DNA from: Spirochaetia bacterium
GTDB lineage: Bacteria > Spirochaetota > UBA4802 > UBA5550
Assembly: GCA_009885955.1 (NCBI GenBank)
Contig: VFJS01000043.1
Span: 1-64,000 of the forward strand
Direction of reading: 5' to 3'
DNA: 64,000 nt
Shown in pieces: positions 35,245-43,788 of this stretch. How positions within the stretch are numbered: the first letter of the stretch is position 1; every line of letters starts with the position of its first letter. The notes under the pieces were generated by a model. That model was given only the letters and a program-made list of their open reading frames with translations. It ran no database searches and was not told the DNA's origin. A program made the position numbers and the translations under genes.

Positions 35245-35395
35245 GTACCCTGATTTCTACATCCACTTTAAATTTAAAAACATGTATTGTTTCTGCGGGG
35301 ATAAAATTTCGCGGATCTTCGGAAGGTGGCACCGGGCGCAGGTATGGAAGCCCATCTTCTTCCCATATAATGCCTGTAAATACAAACATTTCCAT
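35237..35395 (-). pseudogene. Truncated HicB-like antitoxin remnant
   Basis: A 52-codon frame starting MEMFVFTGIIWEEDG, similar to the first strands of partial-RNase-H HicB antitoxins, and ending AETIHVFKFKVDVEI, similar to their last strand. The central 30 or so residues that carry the usual P-x-x-x-G-x-x-x-Q-G-D/H-T segment are missing. It overlaps the hicA start by 8 nt, as in an intact hicBA pair. It may alternatively be a distinct small antitoxin. Confidence 0.5.
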
Positions 35396-35399
35396 CAAT

Positions 35400-36010
35400 G
35401 TGCTCCAATCGCCATTAAGATTATTTTATTTTATAATACTCATTGCGCAGGCTGGGCATTATGTCAATAATTTATTTTTTTCTATCCAGGAAAGTCCTGC
35501 GGCAAAAATGAAAAAAAATAACATCCGGGCCATGAAAGAATAAATGTCCATAGTCATTGTTGAAAAATGTTTTTGATTTGTCCCCCTATCTACCCATTTC
35601 TTATACCGGAATGTACCCGTCAGCTTCGCATGGCTTACTTCTGTAATCTGGCTGTTATGAAAATTGCCAGTCAGGCTGTCTTATCGTATCACGAATGAGA
35701 ATAAAAAAAATTATCTCACGCAAAGTTCGCTAAGATCGCAAAGAGAATACCTATTCCATTCTTCTCCGCGCCCTCTGCGCTCTCTGTGAGCGAATTCTTT
35801 TTTATTTCTCATAGAGTTTACAGAGATCACATCCCTTTCCCAGGGGAAAGACCATTTACTCACGTCGTATTTCCACCGACTTGTATATTCAACGCCTCGT
35901 AGTGCACCGGATACGTTCGAATATGAAGGGATTATTTTTATCAGTGTTTATCCTTCCAAATCCCTAAGCAAATATTTTCGTATTAAATGAACAGCTACAA
36001 GTAAAAAATA
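35400..36010. other. Non-coding stretch with repeat copies
   Basis: It contains the block ATTATCTCACGCAAAG...CGCTAAGATCGCAAAGAG near 35715-35745 facing CTCTGCGCTCTCTGTGAGC near 35770-35790 (an imperfect inverted pair), and repeat family C copy 2 at about 35842-35920. No gene is supported. Confidence 0.5.
35842..35920. repeat. Dispersed repeat, family C, copy 2
   Basis: GGGAAAGACCATTTACTC, GTATTTCCACCGACTTGTAT and GTGCACCGGATAC match the copy at 80-160 with about one mismatch in six bases. Confidence 0.6.
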
Positions 36011-36011
36011 T

Positions 36012-36057
36012 TTGACATATATTGCAATATTCATTACTTTTATTTAAAGTAATGAAT
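36012..36057 (+). promoter_or_regulatory. Promoter with overlapping 12-bp palindromic operator
   Basis: TTGACA (36012-36017), a 17-bp spacer and TACTTT (36035-36040) form a promoter. ATTCATTACTTT (36029-36040) and AAAGTAATGAAT (36046-36057) are perfect inverted arms of 12 bp separated by 5 bp, so the palindrome covers the -10 box. This is where the antitoxin encoded just downstream would bind to repress its own operon. Confidence 0.75.
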
Positions 36058-36076
36058 ATAATAAAAGTAGGGTTTT

Positions 36077-36307
36077 ATGGCAACAACAGTAAAAATAACG
36101 GGGAAAGGCCAGGTCACCATTCCAAAGCATATCAGAAAACTTCTCGGGTCAGATGTCGTTGAATTCATGGTTAAGGGGGGTGACATCCTCATTAAACCGG
36201 TAAACAGCGTGGGAGGCGCGCTCAATTCTTACGCAAAGAGTCACAAAAACTTTAATGAAATACGTGATACAGCCTGGGAAGAGGCAGTTCGCGGCAGAAA
36301 TAAATGA
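36077..36307 (+). CDS. AbrB/MazE-type antitoxin (VapB-like)
   Basis: A 76-residue protein. The N-terminal half, TTVKITGKGQVTIPKHIRKLLG, is a swapped-hairpin AbrB DNA-binding domain. The C-terminal tail should wrap the PIN toxin encoded next; their genes overlap by 4 nt (ATGA). The strong palindrome at 36029-36057 is its probable operator. Confidence 0.88.
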   Translation: MATTVKITGKGQVTIPKHIRKLLGSDVVEFMVKGGDILIKPVNSVGGALNSYAKSHKNFNEIRDTAWEEAVRGRNK

Positions 36308-36687
36308 CGGTTTTACCCGATACCAATACCATTCTCCGCTATCTCCTGAAAGACAACGAAAACCATTATATAGCCGCAGAGATATTGTTTGAAAAAGTCA
36401 GGACCGGAGGAACGAAGGCCCTTATCCTGGAGAGCGTACTTGTGGAATGTGTGTATGTCCTGGTGAAATATTATAAGGTCCCAAGGAAAGAGACCGCGGA
36501 TAAACTACAAAAACTGCTCCATTATAAGGGAATAGAAAATATCGATAAATCTGAACTTTTAAATGCCCTGCAAATTTATGGAGAAAAAAATATAGATATA
36601 GTAGACTGTATTCTCCATTCAAAAATAAAAAACCATTCAAATAGAAAACTGTTTACTTTTGATGAAAAACTTTTAAAATTAAAGTAG
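36304..36687 (+). CDS. PIN-domain ribonuclease toxin (VapC-like)
   Basis: A 127-residue protein. LPDTNTILRYLLKDN carries the first acidic metal ligand of PIN nucleases; E in LVECVYVL, D in NIDIVDCILHS and D in FTFDEKLLKL give the remaining acidic residues. The family cuts tRNA or rRNA. It overlaps the AbrB antitoxin. The gene appears intact, unlike the hicBA pair 1 kb upstream. Confidence 0.88.
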   Translation: MTVLPDTNTILRYLLKDNENHYIAAEILFEKVRTGGTKALILESVLVECVYVLVKYYKVPRKETADKLQKLLHYKGIENIDKSELLNALQIYGEKNIDIVDCILHSKIKNHSNRKLFTFDEKLLKLK

Positions 36688-36702
36688 GAAAACCAGCCCT
36701 CC

Positions 36703-37593
36703 CTACAGGTCCTTTTTGCTGATAACCTTGTTCAGCGGATATTCGATTATCCCGTCGGCGCCGGCCTCGATAAGTTTGGGAATTATCTCCCTCACCACTT
36801 CCTCTTCTATGACCGATTCAACTGAAAGCCAGTCGGAGTTATGGAGCTTCGATACCGTCGGGGCAGTGAGGCTCGGGATTATTTTTATTACCTGGTCGAT
36901 ATCTTTTTCAGGGACATTCATCTTTATCCCGACAAGATTTTCCGCATTCAGCGCGCCCCTCAGGAGAAGGGATATCTGCTGTATCTTGGACTTCTTCCAG
37001 TGGTCTTTCATGCTGTTTTTGTTCACCGCGAGTTTTGTATTGGTTTCAAGCAGGGTATGAATTATCTTGAGCCCGTGGGCCTTGATTGTATTGCCGGTTT
37101 CGGTCACCTCAACAATTGCATCAACAAGACCCTCCACAACCTTTGCCTCCGTGGCGCCCCAGGAGAACTCCACGGAAACAGGAATACCCCTGTCGGCAAA
37201 ATATCTCTTGGTAAAATTAACAAGCTCCGTGGATATGGTCTTTCCGCTGCAGTCATTGATGGTTGAAATGGGCGAGTTTTCAGGCACGGCAAGGACCCAC
37301 TTGGCTTTTTTTGTGCTTACCTTTGAGTAGACAAAATCAGACAGTATCTCCACATCGGACTGGTTTTCCAATATCCAGTCCAGGCCGGTGAGCCCCACAT
37401 CAAGGACACCGCTCTCAATATACCTTGCCATCTCCTGTGCCCGGATGAGGGAGCATTCTATTTCACTGTCGTCTATGGAGGGGAAGTAATTCCTTGAAGA
37501 GAGGCTTATCTTCCATCCCGCCTTTTTAAAAAGATCTATCGTGGCCTTTTCCAGGCTCCCCTTCGGTATACCCAGCTTTATTTTTCTGCTCAT
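36703..37593 (-). CDS. hisG: ATP phosphoribosyltransferase, long form
   Basis: A 296-residue enzyme for the first step of histidine synthesis (ATP + PRPP). Start [23 protein letters not shown], phosphate-loop-like [17 protein letters not shown], and a C-terminal HisG_C regulatory domain (about 215-290) with [22 protein letters not shown]. The long form is feedback-inhibited by His and needs no HisZ. It overlaps hisI upstream by 4 nt. Confidence 0.95.
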   Translation of the reverse strand: MSRKIKLGIPKGSLEKATIDLFKKAGWKISLSSRNYFPSIDDSEIECSLIRAQEMARYIESGVLDVGLTGLDWILENQSDVEILSDFVYSKVSTKKAKWVLAVPENSPISTINDCSGKTISTELVNFTKRYFADRGIPVSVEFSWGATEAKVVEGLVDAIVEVTETGNTIKAHGLKIIHTLLETNTKLAVNKNSMKDHWKKSKIQQISLLLRGALNAENLVGIKMNVPEKDIDQVIKIIPSLTAPTVSKLHNSDWLSVESVIEEEVVREIIPKLIEAGADGIIEYPLNKVISKKDL

Positions 37594-37973
37594 TTCGAAT
37601 CTCCATAAACTTTATCCGGATCAAAGACCCGCTCCCCGTCAACCGCGAGTTCCCCGTTTCTGACAACCCGGTAGAAACAGCTCACATGGCCCGTATGGCA
37701 GGCAGCCTTCCCCACCTGTTTTATTTTTATAAGGACACAGTCATTGTCGCAGTCTACCCGTATCTCCCGTATCTCCTGAACGTTACCGGACGTTTCACCC
37801 TTTTTCCAGAGCTTGTTCCTGGACCTGCTCCAGTAGTGGACAATTCCTGTCTCCATGGTGAGCTTCCAGGAATCCCTGTTGGCATAGGCCATCATGAGCA
37901 CCTCACCGGTCTCAGAGTCCTGGGCTATAATTGGTATCAACCCGCCCTGCTTGTCAAAATCGAGTTCTATCAT
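37590..37973 (-). CDS. hisI: Phosphoribosyl-AMP cyclohydrolase
   Basis: A 127-residue enzyme for the third step of histidine synthesis. Hallmarks are [58 protein letters not shown] and [12 protein letters not shown], with the Cys and Asp zinc/magnesium ligands. There is no fused HisE domain. The operon order is hisI-hisG; other his genes are outside the window. Confidence 0.95.
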   Translation of the reverse strand: MIELDFDKQGGLIPIIAQDSETGEVLMMAYANRDSWKLTMETGIVHYWSRSRNKLWKKGETSGNVQEIREIRVDCDNDCVLIKIKQVGKAACHTGHVSCFYRVVRNGELAVDGERVFDPDKVYGDSK

Positions 37974-38126
37974 GGGAAAACACTCCGCAAATTGGTATCA
38001 TACATTCAAAAGTCAGGATGATAAAGGGATACTTCAGCCCGACAAACATCTGAAAGGACAATTTTTTGATTTAGATAAAATATATCAAGCAAAATAAAAA
38101 TTCCCGTTTTCGAATGCTCTGAAGAG

Positions 38127-38885
38127 TCATGCTTTTTCTGCGATTACAAGCATTTCAAAATCCTCATGGGTGACGGATCTCTTTCTGCTGAAATCACCGG
38201 GTGCACAGCCGAAAATCCCGATGTCCCTGAACTGAAGTCCCTTTAAAAGCCATGTTATTTCGCTCGGGGCATAATATCTTTCGCTGCAGTTTATCCTGGA
38301 TATCTTTCCTGAATCATCGGTAAAATCCACAATGGAATTGTCCCTGAAGGTGAGGAGGTCAAAGGTGTTAACGAGGGACTCAACCTGCCCCTGGCCGGCG
38401 TTTACGAAATCCCTGACTGAATGGAAAAGCGGATACAGGGCGTTGAGGGTGGTAAAAATAATCTTCCCTCCGCTCATAAGAGACCGGGCTGCGTTATCAA
38501 GAATGTGATAATTCATCTCGTCAGTCTCCATAAGGGGAAAGGCGCCTTCGCAGATCATGATTACCAGGGCAAACTCCCCGCTGTAGTTCAGTTCCCTGGC
38601 ATCGCACCGTATGAACTGCGGAGGATGTTCAAGGTTACTGGCCTTGCTGCGGGCCATGGAGAGCTGCGCTTCGGAGAGATCAATCCCGGTGACTCGGTAG
38701 CCCCTCCTGGCAAGTTCAATGGAGTGCCTTCCTGTTCCGCATCCCACATCGAGGATGGACCATTTTTTATTGAAGCGAATCTCCTCCTCAATGAAATTTA
38801 CTTCAGGCAATGTCCCTGAAGTAAAAGATTCCCTGTCATAGGACCGGGCATAATTCATAAAGAGCTCTTCGTACCACTGTTTCAT
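38127..38885 (-). CDS. SAM-dependent methyltransferase
   Basis: A 252-residue class I methyltransferase. WSILDVGCGTGRHSIELARRGYRVTGIDLSEAQL contains the glycine-rich SAM loop and the acidic Asp that binds the ribose. The substrate is unknown. 20 nt separate it from the preceding small coiled-coil gene on the same strand, and the group 38127-40152 probably is one operon. Confidence 0.88.
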   Translation of the reverse strand: MKQWYEELFMNYARSYDRESFTSGTLPEVNFIEEEIRFNKKWSILDVGCGTGRHSIELARRGYRVTGIDLSEAQLSMARSKASNLEHPPQFIRCDARELNYSGEFALVIMICEGAFPLMETDEMNYHILDNAARSLMSGGKIIFTTLNALYPLFHSVRDFVNAGQGQVESLVNTFDLLTFRDNSIVDFTDDSGKISRINCSERYYAPSEITWLLKGLQFRDIGIFGCAPGDFSRKRSVTHEDFEMLVIAEKA

Positions 38886-38905
38886 AAATTTTTACCCATG
38901 CCTTC

Positions 38906-39226
38906 TCAGCTGTTATCAGAATATGAACTGCTCCCCGTAGTGCTTACATCATCGGAATCTGATTCATCATCTCCATCCAAATCCTGATCCTTTTTTCTGA
39001 GAATATCCAGGAACTGCCTGTGCAATGATTTTGCCTGGTTCAAGCTTCCCGCCTCTCTGATTTGTCCTGCGAAATTTTCAGCCGTACCTGCAAGTTCGTC
39101 ATTATCCGCCTGCCGGTACCTGTCGGCATACCTTTCCACGGAATCGGCAAGTTCAAGAATCATTTCTCTTTCCTTTACAAGATTCCCGTAACCTAACTTT
39201 GATATGATATAATCAAAGAATCCCAT
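38906..39226 (-). CDS. Small helical protein with acidic tail
   Basis: A 106-residue protein. Residues about 15-80 are a charged helix (VKEREMILELADSVERYADRYRQADNDELAGTAENFAGQIREA); the last 25 are Asp/Ser-rich. It is 2 nt after the glycosyltransferase-like gene and 20 nt before the methyltransferase. No family recognised. Confidence 0.7.
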   Translation of the reverse strand: MGFFDYIISKLGYGNLVKEREMILELADSVERYADRYRQADNDELAGTAENFAGQIREAGSLNQAKSLHRQFLDILRKKDQDLDGDDESDSDDVSTTGSSSYSDNS

Positions 39227-39228
39227 AA

Positions 39229-40152
39229 TTAACCTCCATCTTCTTTTCTTATGGTGAAATATTCTTCAGCCCATCTATGCAAATCAGGCTTAACCGTGGC
39301 CCATTCCCACAGCCCGGAGCCGCTGATTTTTATGTCTTCGTAGGGGTTGAATTTTAATTTTGCCAGTTCATGGTTTCTTATGACATATTTTCTGTCTTCC
39401 ATTTCTCCATGCCACAGGTGAAAAATATTGCCGGAAATGCTGCCTATGCCGCCCCTGACAGAGGGGTATATCTTTTTTGCCCAATCGGAAAGATGACGTT
39501 GATGAATTTTATTCCCGTTCATCATTCTTTCTATGCATTTCGATTCCCAATCACCTGCGAAAACATGGGACATGATATGATCTCCGCTCCCGGCAATATT
39601 ACAATCATACAATCCGAATTCCGACAACAACCCGGACCTTGCTGCCCATGCAAAACCGGTATGGCCATGCCGGTCAAAATTGCCATTAAGAAAATAGTTC
39701 GGCTTTTCACGGTAAACCGATGCAAAGGAATTCCACGTCTCGCCGGACATGGACGGGTCAGTTATACCCCTTGGCATCCGGTAAACCATGGAAAAGGGCT
39801 GTACAACCGGATATTCCTTTAATTTTTCCACAGTTTCCAGCGCCCATTCAGGATTTTCAAACAAAATATCCCCGTCAAGCCAGGCAATACCTGAAAAACT
39901 TCCTGAATACTTCTTAATCAAAATATTGAGAAGCCTTTCCTTCTGCCACATTACAGCATCCCCTGAAATAATCTCAACATTTTTAAATTCGGCAAGTTCA
40001 GGTTTTTGTCCCGGAAATACAAGTTCAATGCCTCTGAATGCTATGCCCTGTTTTTCAAGGCTATCTGAAAATATCCTGAAATTATGCACCCGTGAAATAT
40101 AATTACAATGGTTATAATGACAGGTGATGGCAAGTAAACCGGATTTATTCAT
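39229..40152 (-). CDS. Glycosyltransferase-like protein (GT-A fold)
   Basis: A 307-residue cytoplasmic protein. IAWLDGDILFENPEWAL provides a D-x-D metal motif like those of GT-A glycosyltransferases, and LFHLWHGEMEDRKY-type C-terminal His residues (HLWHGEMEDR) fit this fold. Donor and acceptor are unknown. It heads the group of three minus-strand genes, and a two-way terminator lies upstream at 40284-40310. Confidence 0.65.
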   Translation of the reverse strand: MNKSGLLAITCHYNHCNYISRVHNFRIFSDSLEKQGIAFRGIELVFPGQKPELAEFKNVEIISGDAVMWQKERLLNILIKKYSGSFSGIAWLDGDILFENPEWALETVEKLKEYPVVQPFSMVYRMPRGITDPSMSGETWNSFASVYREKPNYFLNGNFDRHGHTGFAWAARSGLLSEFGLYDCNIAGSGDHIMSHVFAGDWESKCIERMMNGNKIHQRHLSDWAKKIYPSVRGGIGSISGNIFHLWHGEMEDRKYVIRNHELAKLKFNPYEDIKISGSGLWEWATVKPDLHRWAEEYFTIRKEDGG

Positions 40153-40283
40153 GGTATCTCTATTGATTTTATTATTTCTGTAACTGCCTGAATCCTTGAA
40201 AAAAAACGGGACACATAATTATTCTTCTGTGTCTCTGCGCCTCTGCAACAAAATTTGATATTCTTTTCCGGTATATAAAAAAA

Positions 40284-40310
40284 AAAGCGCCTTTCGGGCG
40301 CTCTTTTTAT
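40284..40310. terminator. Rho-independent terminator for the cytochrome/NrfD operon
   Basis: AGCGCC pairs with GGCGCT around TTTCG, with a long A run on one side and TTTTT on the other, so it can work in either direction. On the minus strand it follows nrfD by about 33 nt. Confidence 0.8.
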
Positions 40311-40342
40311 TGGTTAACCTATTTAATATTCAAATTTCCCAT

Positions 40343-41536
40343 CTACTTTTTATTGTCATCCCCTGTATCAACGGGAAAAACATTCTTAAAGGTGGGGAGA
40401 ATTTTTAACATAATTGTCAATGCTATAAAGGGAAGGATCATTATTATAATCGAAGCCCCCACTCCCTCCTTCTCAAAAAAGTGAGGTATATACTCCTTGA
40501 ATCCCCTCATGCTCTTTGAAAAGGTCTGGCCTCCGATAACAACATTCCAGCGCATTGCAAAGACCTGCATCATGAGAAGAAGCGCCGCAATGAATGTCAA
40601 TGTATTCCGCACCCTTTCATGGAGGAACTTGTCCAGAATGACGACAACCATGAGAAGAATGAAGGGAATAAGGGATCCCATGATCATCTGGATGCCAATG
40701 AAAGAAATGGAGAGCTGGTTCGATAAAAGGGGCTTTATAATCTCCCACTCTTCGGCCTGTTTGTAGCTAAGGCTGATAATCTCGAGTACCTCAAGGGTAA
40801 CAGTCATAATGAGGAAAAGCCATAGCCAGCGGGCAAGCGATGCCAGGCACTTCTGGTCAATGATCCAGCCGGAGTATTTCATGATAACCTGGTACATGAT
40901 CACCAGGAGGGCAATGCCGGAAACCACGGCAGAGAAAAGAAAAATTATCGGCATAAGCGGTGTGGACCACCATGGATTGGCTTTGATGGCGCCAAAAAGA
41001 AAGCCTACATACCCGTGCAGCATGCATGCCGCAGGTATGCCAATTGCGGCAAAAATCTTGATGAGCTTGCGATCAAGATCCAGCGCCTCTTTTGAAGTGT
41101 TGTATACGCCTAATGCAAGTGTCTTAAAAAAAAGACGCTTGAACCCTGTAGTATTCCGGGCAGATTCTATTATATCAACACGGTATACCAGCCACACTTC
41201 AATGATCAATATGACCAGGTATCCTGCGTAAAGAATGCCGAATCCCGCCATGGCCGATGAGAAGTTGGGAGTTATGATAATACTCATCGCCCTTTCAGGA
41301 TGGCCCAGGTGGTTGAGAAGCGGCACCGTTGCAAACAGCATGAACGCCAGGGATGTTAAAAGTGCAAACCTTGCTATGGGCTTGAATTCATCCCTGTTGA
41401 ATACATGGTAGAGCGAAGAAACGATAAAAGCTCCGGCAACCAGCCCGGTTATGTATGGATAGAGAACCACCATAAGGCTCCAGTCCACATGGAAATCATT
41501 TGGAAAAAGAAAATTCATTATTTCGTTGCCGTGCAT
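40343..41536 (-). CDS. NrfD/PsrC-type integral membrane quinol subunit
   Basis: A 397-residue protein with about nine or ten hydrophobic helices (VVLYPYITGLVAGAFIVSSLYHVF, LLTSLAFMLFATVPLL, LYAGYLVILIIEVWLVYRV, and on). It has the NrfD pattern PLLNHLGHPERAMSIIITPNFSSAMAGFG near helix 3. NrfD subunits take electrons from quinol and pass them to an Fe-S partner, sometimes coupled to proton movement. It is the last gene of the 43366-40343 operon, 2 nt after the Fe-S gene. No molybdopterin or other catalytic subunit is encoded beside it. Confidence 0.9.
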   Translation of the reverse strand: MHGNEIMNFLFPNDFHVDWSLMVVLYPYITGLVAGAFIVSSLYHVFNRDEFKPIARFALLTSLAFMLFATVPLLNHLGHPERAMSIIITPNFSSAMAGFGILYAGYLVILIIEVWLVYRVDIIESARNTTGFKRLFFKTLALGVYNTSKEALDLDRKLIKIFAAIGIPAACMLHGYVGFLFGAIKANPWWSTPLMPIIFLFSAVVSGIALLVIMYQVIMKYSGWIIDQKCLASLARWLWLFLIMTVTLEVLEIISLSYKQAEEWEIIKPLLSNQLSISFIGIQMIMGSLIPFILLMVVVILDKFLHERVRNTLTFIAALLLMMQVFAMRWNVVIGGQTFSKSMRGFKEYIPHFFEKEGVGASIIIMILPFIALTIMLKILPTFKNVFPVDTGDDNKK

Positions 41537-41538
41537 AA

Positions 41539-42399
41539 TTATCTAACCTCCATATCCAAACCTAAATACTTGACCTGCGGGATCGTGAGCATCTCAGGCC
41601 TCAAAACCTGTACCCTTTCCGTTGAGATGATCATCCGTATGGGGTCATCGGGCTTTGTCATGTCGCCGAACTTACGTGTGCCCGTGGGGCAGGCATGAAC
41701 GCATGCAGGGTCATAACCCTTAGTTATTCTATGGTAACACCAGAAACATTTGTCAGCAACGTGTTTATCAGGATGCATGAACCTGCTGCTGTAGGGGCAT
41801 GCCTGTATGCAGTAGCCGCACCCGATACACCTCTTCTGGTCAATCAGCTGGACCTGGTCAGGTGAAAAATATGAAGCCCCCACCGGGCAGACCTGGCTGC
41901 ATGGAGACTTCTTGCAGTGGTTGCATATCTTCGGGATAAAAAAAGTCTTGGTGACCTTGCTATACGATTCAGGCTGAAATCCATTCAGTCCCCCTTCCGG
42001 AGAATCAATGAGCGCCCCCCTGCCTTCCAGTATGTGATATCTCTCCACCCAGGTCCGGTTGAACTTGTCCGGCACCTTATTCTCAATCTTACATGCCCTT
42101 ACGCACATCCCGCATCCGATACATTTATTTGTGTCAATAAGATATATCCATGCATGATTGAACGGATCATAATCCTGTTCAGTATGCTTCGGTTTTGTAT
42201 CTGTATTGCTTCCTCCGCTGGAATCCTTTTTTTCAACCTTGGTATTATCCTTGCCTGCTGCCTTTGCTTCAGCCTCTGTAACAAACCGTCCGAAGATGGA
42301 ACTTCCCACCATGAAGGTAAAGGATGCGCTCATGTATGCCAGGAACTCGCTCCTGGTCATCGATTTTTCTTTATCTTTGATTTCTTTATTATCATCCAT
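41539..42399 (-). CDS. Ferredoxin-type 4x[4Fe-4S] electron-transfer subunit (NrfC/DsrO-like)
   Basis: A 286-residue protein. An N-terminal exported segment with SMTRSEFLAYMSASFTFMVG resembles a weak Tat-like or Sec signal without the twin Arg. Four cysteine clusters follow: CIGCGMCVRACKIE, CNHCKKSPCSQVCP, CIGCGYCIQACPY and CFWCYHR...CVHACP, giving four cubane sites. It would pass electrons between the NrfD-type membrane subunit and the multiheme cytochrome c. It is flanked by both, with gaps of 2 and 46 nt. Confidence 0.92.
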   Translation of the reverse strand: MDDNKEIKDKEKSMTRSEFLAYMSASFTFMVGSSIFGRFVTEAEAKAAGKDNTKVEKKDSSGGSNTDTKPKHTEQDYDPFNHAWIYLIDTNKCIGCGMCVRACKIENKVPDKFNRTWVERYHILEGRGALIDSPEGGLNGFQPESYSKVTKTFFIPKICNHCKKSPCSQVCPVGASYFSPDQVQLIDQKRCIGCGYCIQACPYSSRFMHPDKHVADKCFWCYHRITKGYDPACVHACPTGTRKFGDMTKPDDPIRMIISTERVQVLRPEMLTIPQVKYLGLDMEVR

Positions 42400-42445
42400 A
42401 ATTTATCTCTTCCTTAAAAATTTAACACGTATATTTCCCCGGGTC

Positions 42446-42931
42446 TTATTCAGGTTTGGGGGAATGGGGGTTATGGCACTGAATGCACACATTCTCTTCA
42501 AGTGACGTTCCCTGATCCTTCAAGTGGTCCACGATATCCACCTGGGGAAGGACATGGGCCCTTGCAACAAGCTTCTGATGGCACCGTGCGCAATTCTTCC
42601 ATGATTTTAACGCCGGCATAACGGCTATCTTCTTGTTGTCCCTGGAAACATGCTCAGTTATGGGCCCGTGACAGTTCATGCAGGGTACATTTTTATGTTT
42701 GGAATAAATTTTTTTATTTGTATTCTGTTTATGGCATACTATACAGGAATCATTTCTGGTACCCTGCCAAATCATCGGTATCTCCATCTGTTCTTTCAGA
42801 TTATCCGCCCTGTAATTTCCATACTTGCCGAATGAATCAGGAACAAACAGCCTGAGCACTATGATTATTGTCGATATGACAAATATCAGCAGAAGCGCAA
42901 GCCTGAAAATATGTTTTGCATATCTCATCAA
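42446..42931 (-). CDS. Membrane-anchored tetraheme cytochrome c
   Basis: A 161-residue protein with one N-terminal membrane helix (IFRLALLLIFVISTIIIVLRLF) and four CXXCH heme motifs: CIVCH, CMNCH, CARCH and CIQCH. Additional His residues (for example HKNV, HVSR, HVLPQVD, HLKD) can supply second axial ligands. It shares an operon with the Fe-S and NrfD genes, as in Nrf- or DsrJOP-type modules. Confidence 0.9.
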   Translation of the reverse strand: MMRYAKHIFRLALLLIFVISTIIIVLRLFVPDSFGKYGNYRADNLKEQMEIPMIWQGTRNDSCIVCHKQNTNKKIYSKHKNVPCMNCHGPITEHVSRDNKKIAVMPALKSWKNCARCHQKLVARAHVLPQVDIVDHLKDQGTSLEENVCIQCHNPHSPKPE

Positions 42932-42988
42932 TTACCCCTTATTATTTTAAATTTTTTAAATGTATATCTGGATTTATTGGTTTCAATA

Positions 42989-43366
42989 CTATTTTTTTTT
43001 ATCGATATCTTCATTCTCAAATAACCATGTAAGGAAAGATTGTTTTTTCACAAGAAAATCACTGTCTGGTCCGGGCAGTTCCTCTTTTTCAAAGAGGAAC
43101 ATTAATGTATTCTTTTTCTTTTCTGACTTAACAGCAGGCTGTATAAACGGGAGCTCCTCTTTTTCCAGAAGCCATGAAATAAAGCCATGTTTTCTTTTTT
43201 TCTCAACAACAGTTGTTGATTGCCCAAGCTCCTCAGGGCTTATCAGAAATGCCGTGAAATTAATTTTTTTCGCCGGCCTGCCTGACTCAGGTTTACCAAG
43301 AGTTTCTCCTTCAAGTAAAACCTTTAAAAAATTCAATATGTTACTTTTTATTTCTGATAAATTCAT
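42989..43366 (-). CDS. Small protein with five copies of an F-x-x-W-L-x-E-x-E-E-L-like motif
   Basis: A 125-residue Lys/Glu-rich soluble protein with no export signal. The same short segment recurs: NFLKVLLEGETLG, FTAFLISPEELGQ, FISWLLEKEELPF, TLMFLFEKEELPG and FLTWLFENEDIDK, joined by basic linkers. Each looks like a short amphipathic helix followed by an acidic cap. It is the first gene of the cytochrome/NrfD operon, 57 nt before the cytochrome gene. No family recognised. It may be a scaffold that displays several identical docking peptides. Confidence 0.75.
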   Translation of the reverse strand: MNLSEIKSNILNFLKVLLEGETLGKPESGRPAKKINFTAFLISPEELGQSTTVVEKKRKHGFISWLLEKEELPFIQPAVKSEKKKNTLMFLFEKEELPGPDSDFLVKKQSFLTWLFENEDIDKKK

Positions 43367-43383
43367 ACTATGTATTTCATAAA

Positions 43384-43788
43384 AATAAATTCTATTTTTT
43401 ATGTTTAATGTAATGCATTATTTCAAAACGCAATATACAATAAAAAATTTATATGAATTAATGCAAGACTAAAAAAAAAATTAATATAATTTTCAATCAT
43501 CAATGTATCAAGTGAATAAAAAATAGTTTCAAAAAACAGAATACTGATATATATCGACCAACCAGTGTATGTAATTACACGTATATTCGTCGCATCTTAT
43601 TAATCCTGGTGCCAATAGAATACTAAATACATAATATTTATTTATCAAAAATTTTTTTATGACTGGAAAAATATATTATTTTTTTTGATTACACAGGCAG
43701 CCAAAAAATATTATTTTGAAAATTAGTATTGATAATTTATAATAAAAACCGTAATGTTGCCGCAGATACACATTCTGCAGCAAGTTAG
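43384..43788. other. A+T-rich divergent intergenic region
   Basis: Between the divergent genes at 43366 (minus) and 43789 (plus). It is over 75 percent A+T. TGTATGTAATTACACGTATA near 43565-43585 is a short imperfect palindrome that could be an operator. I see no gene. Confidence 0.4.
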
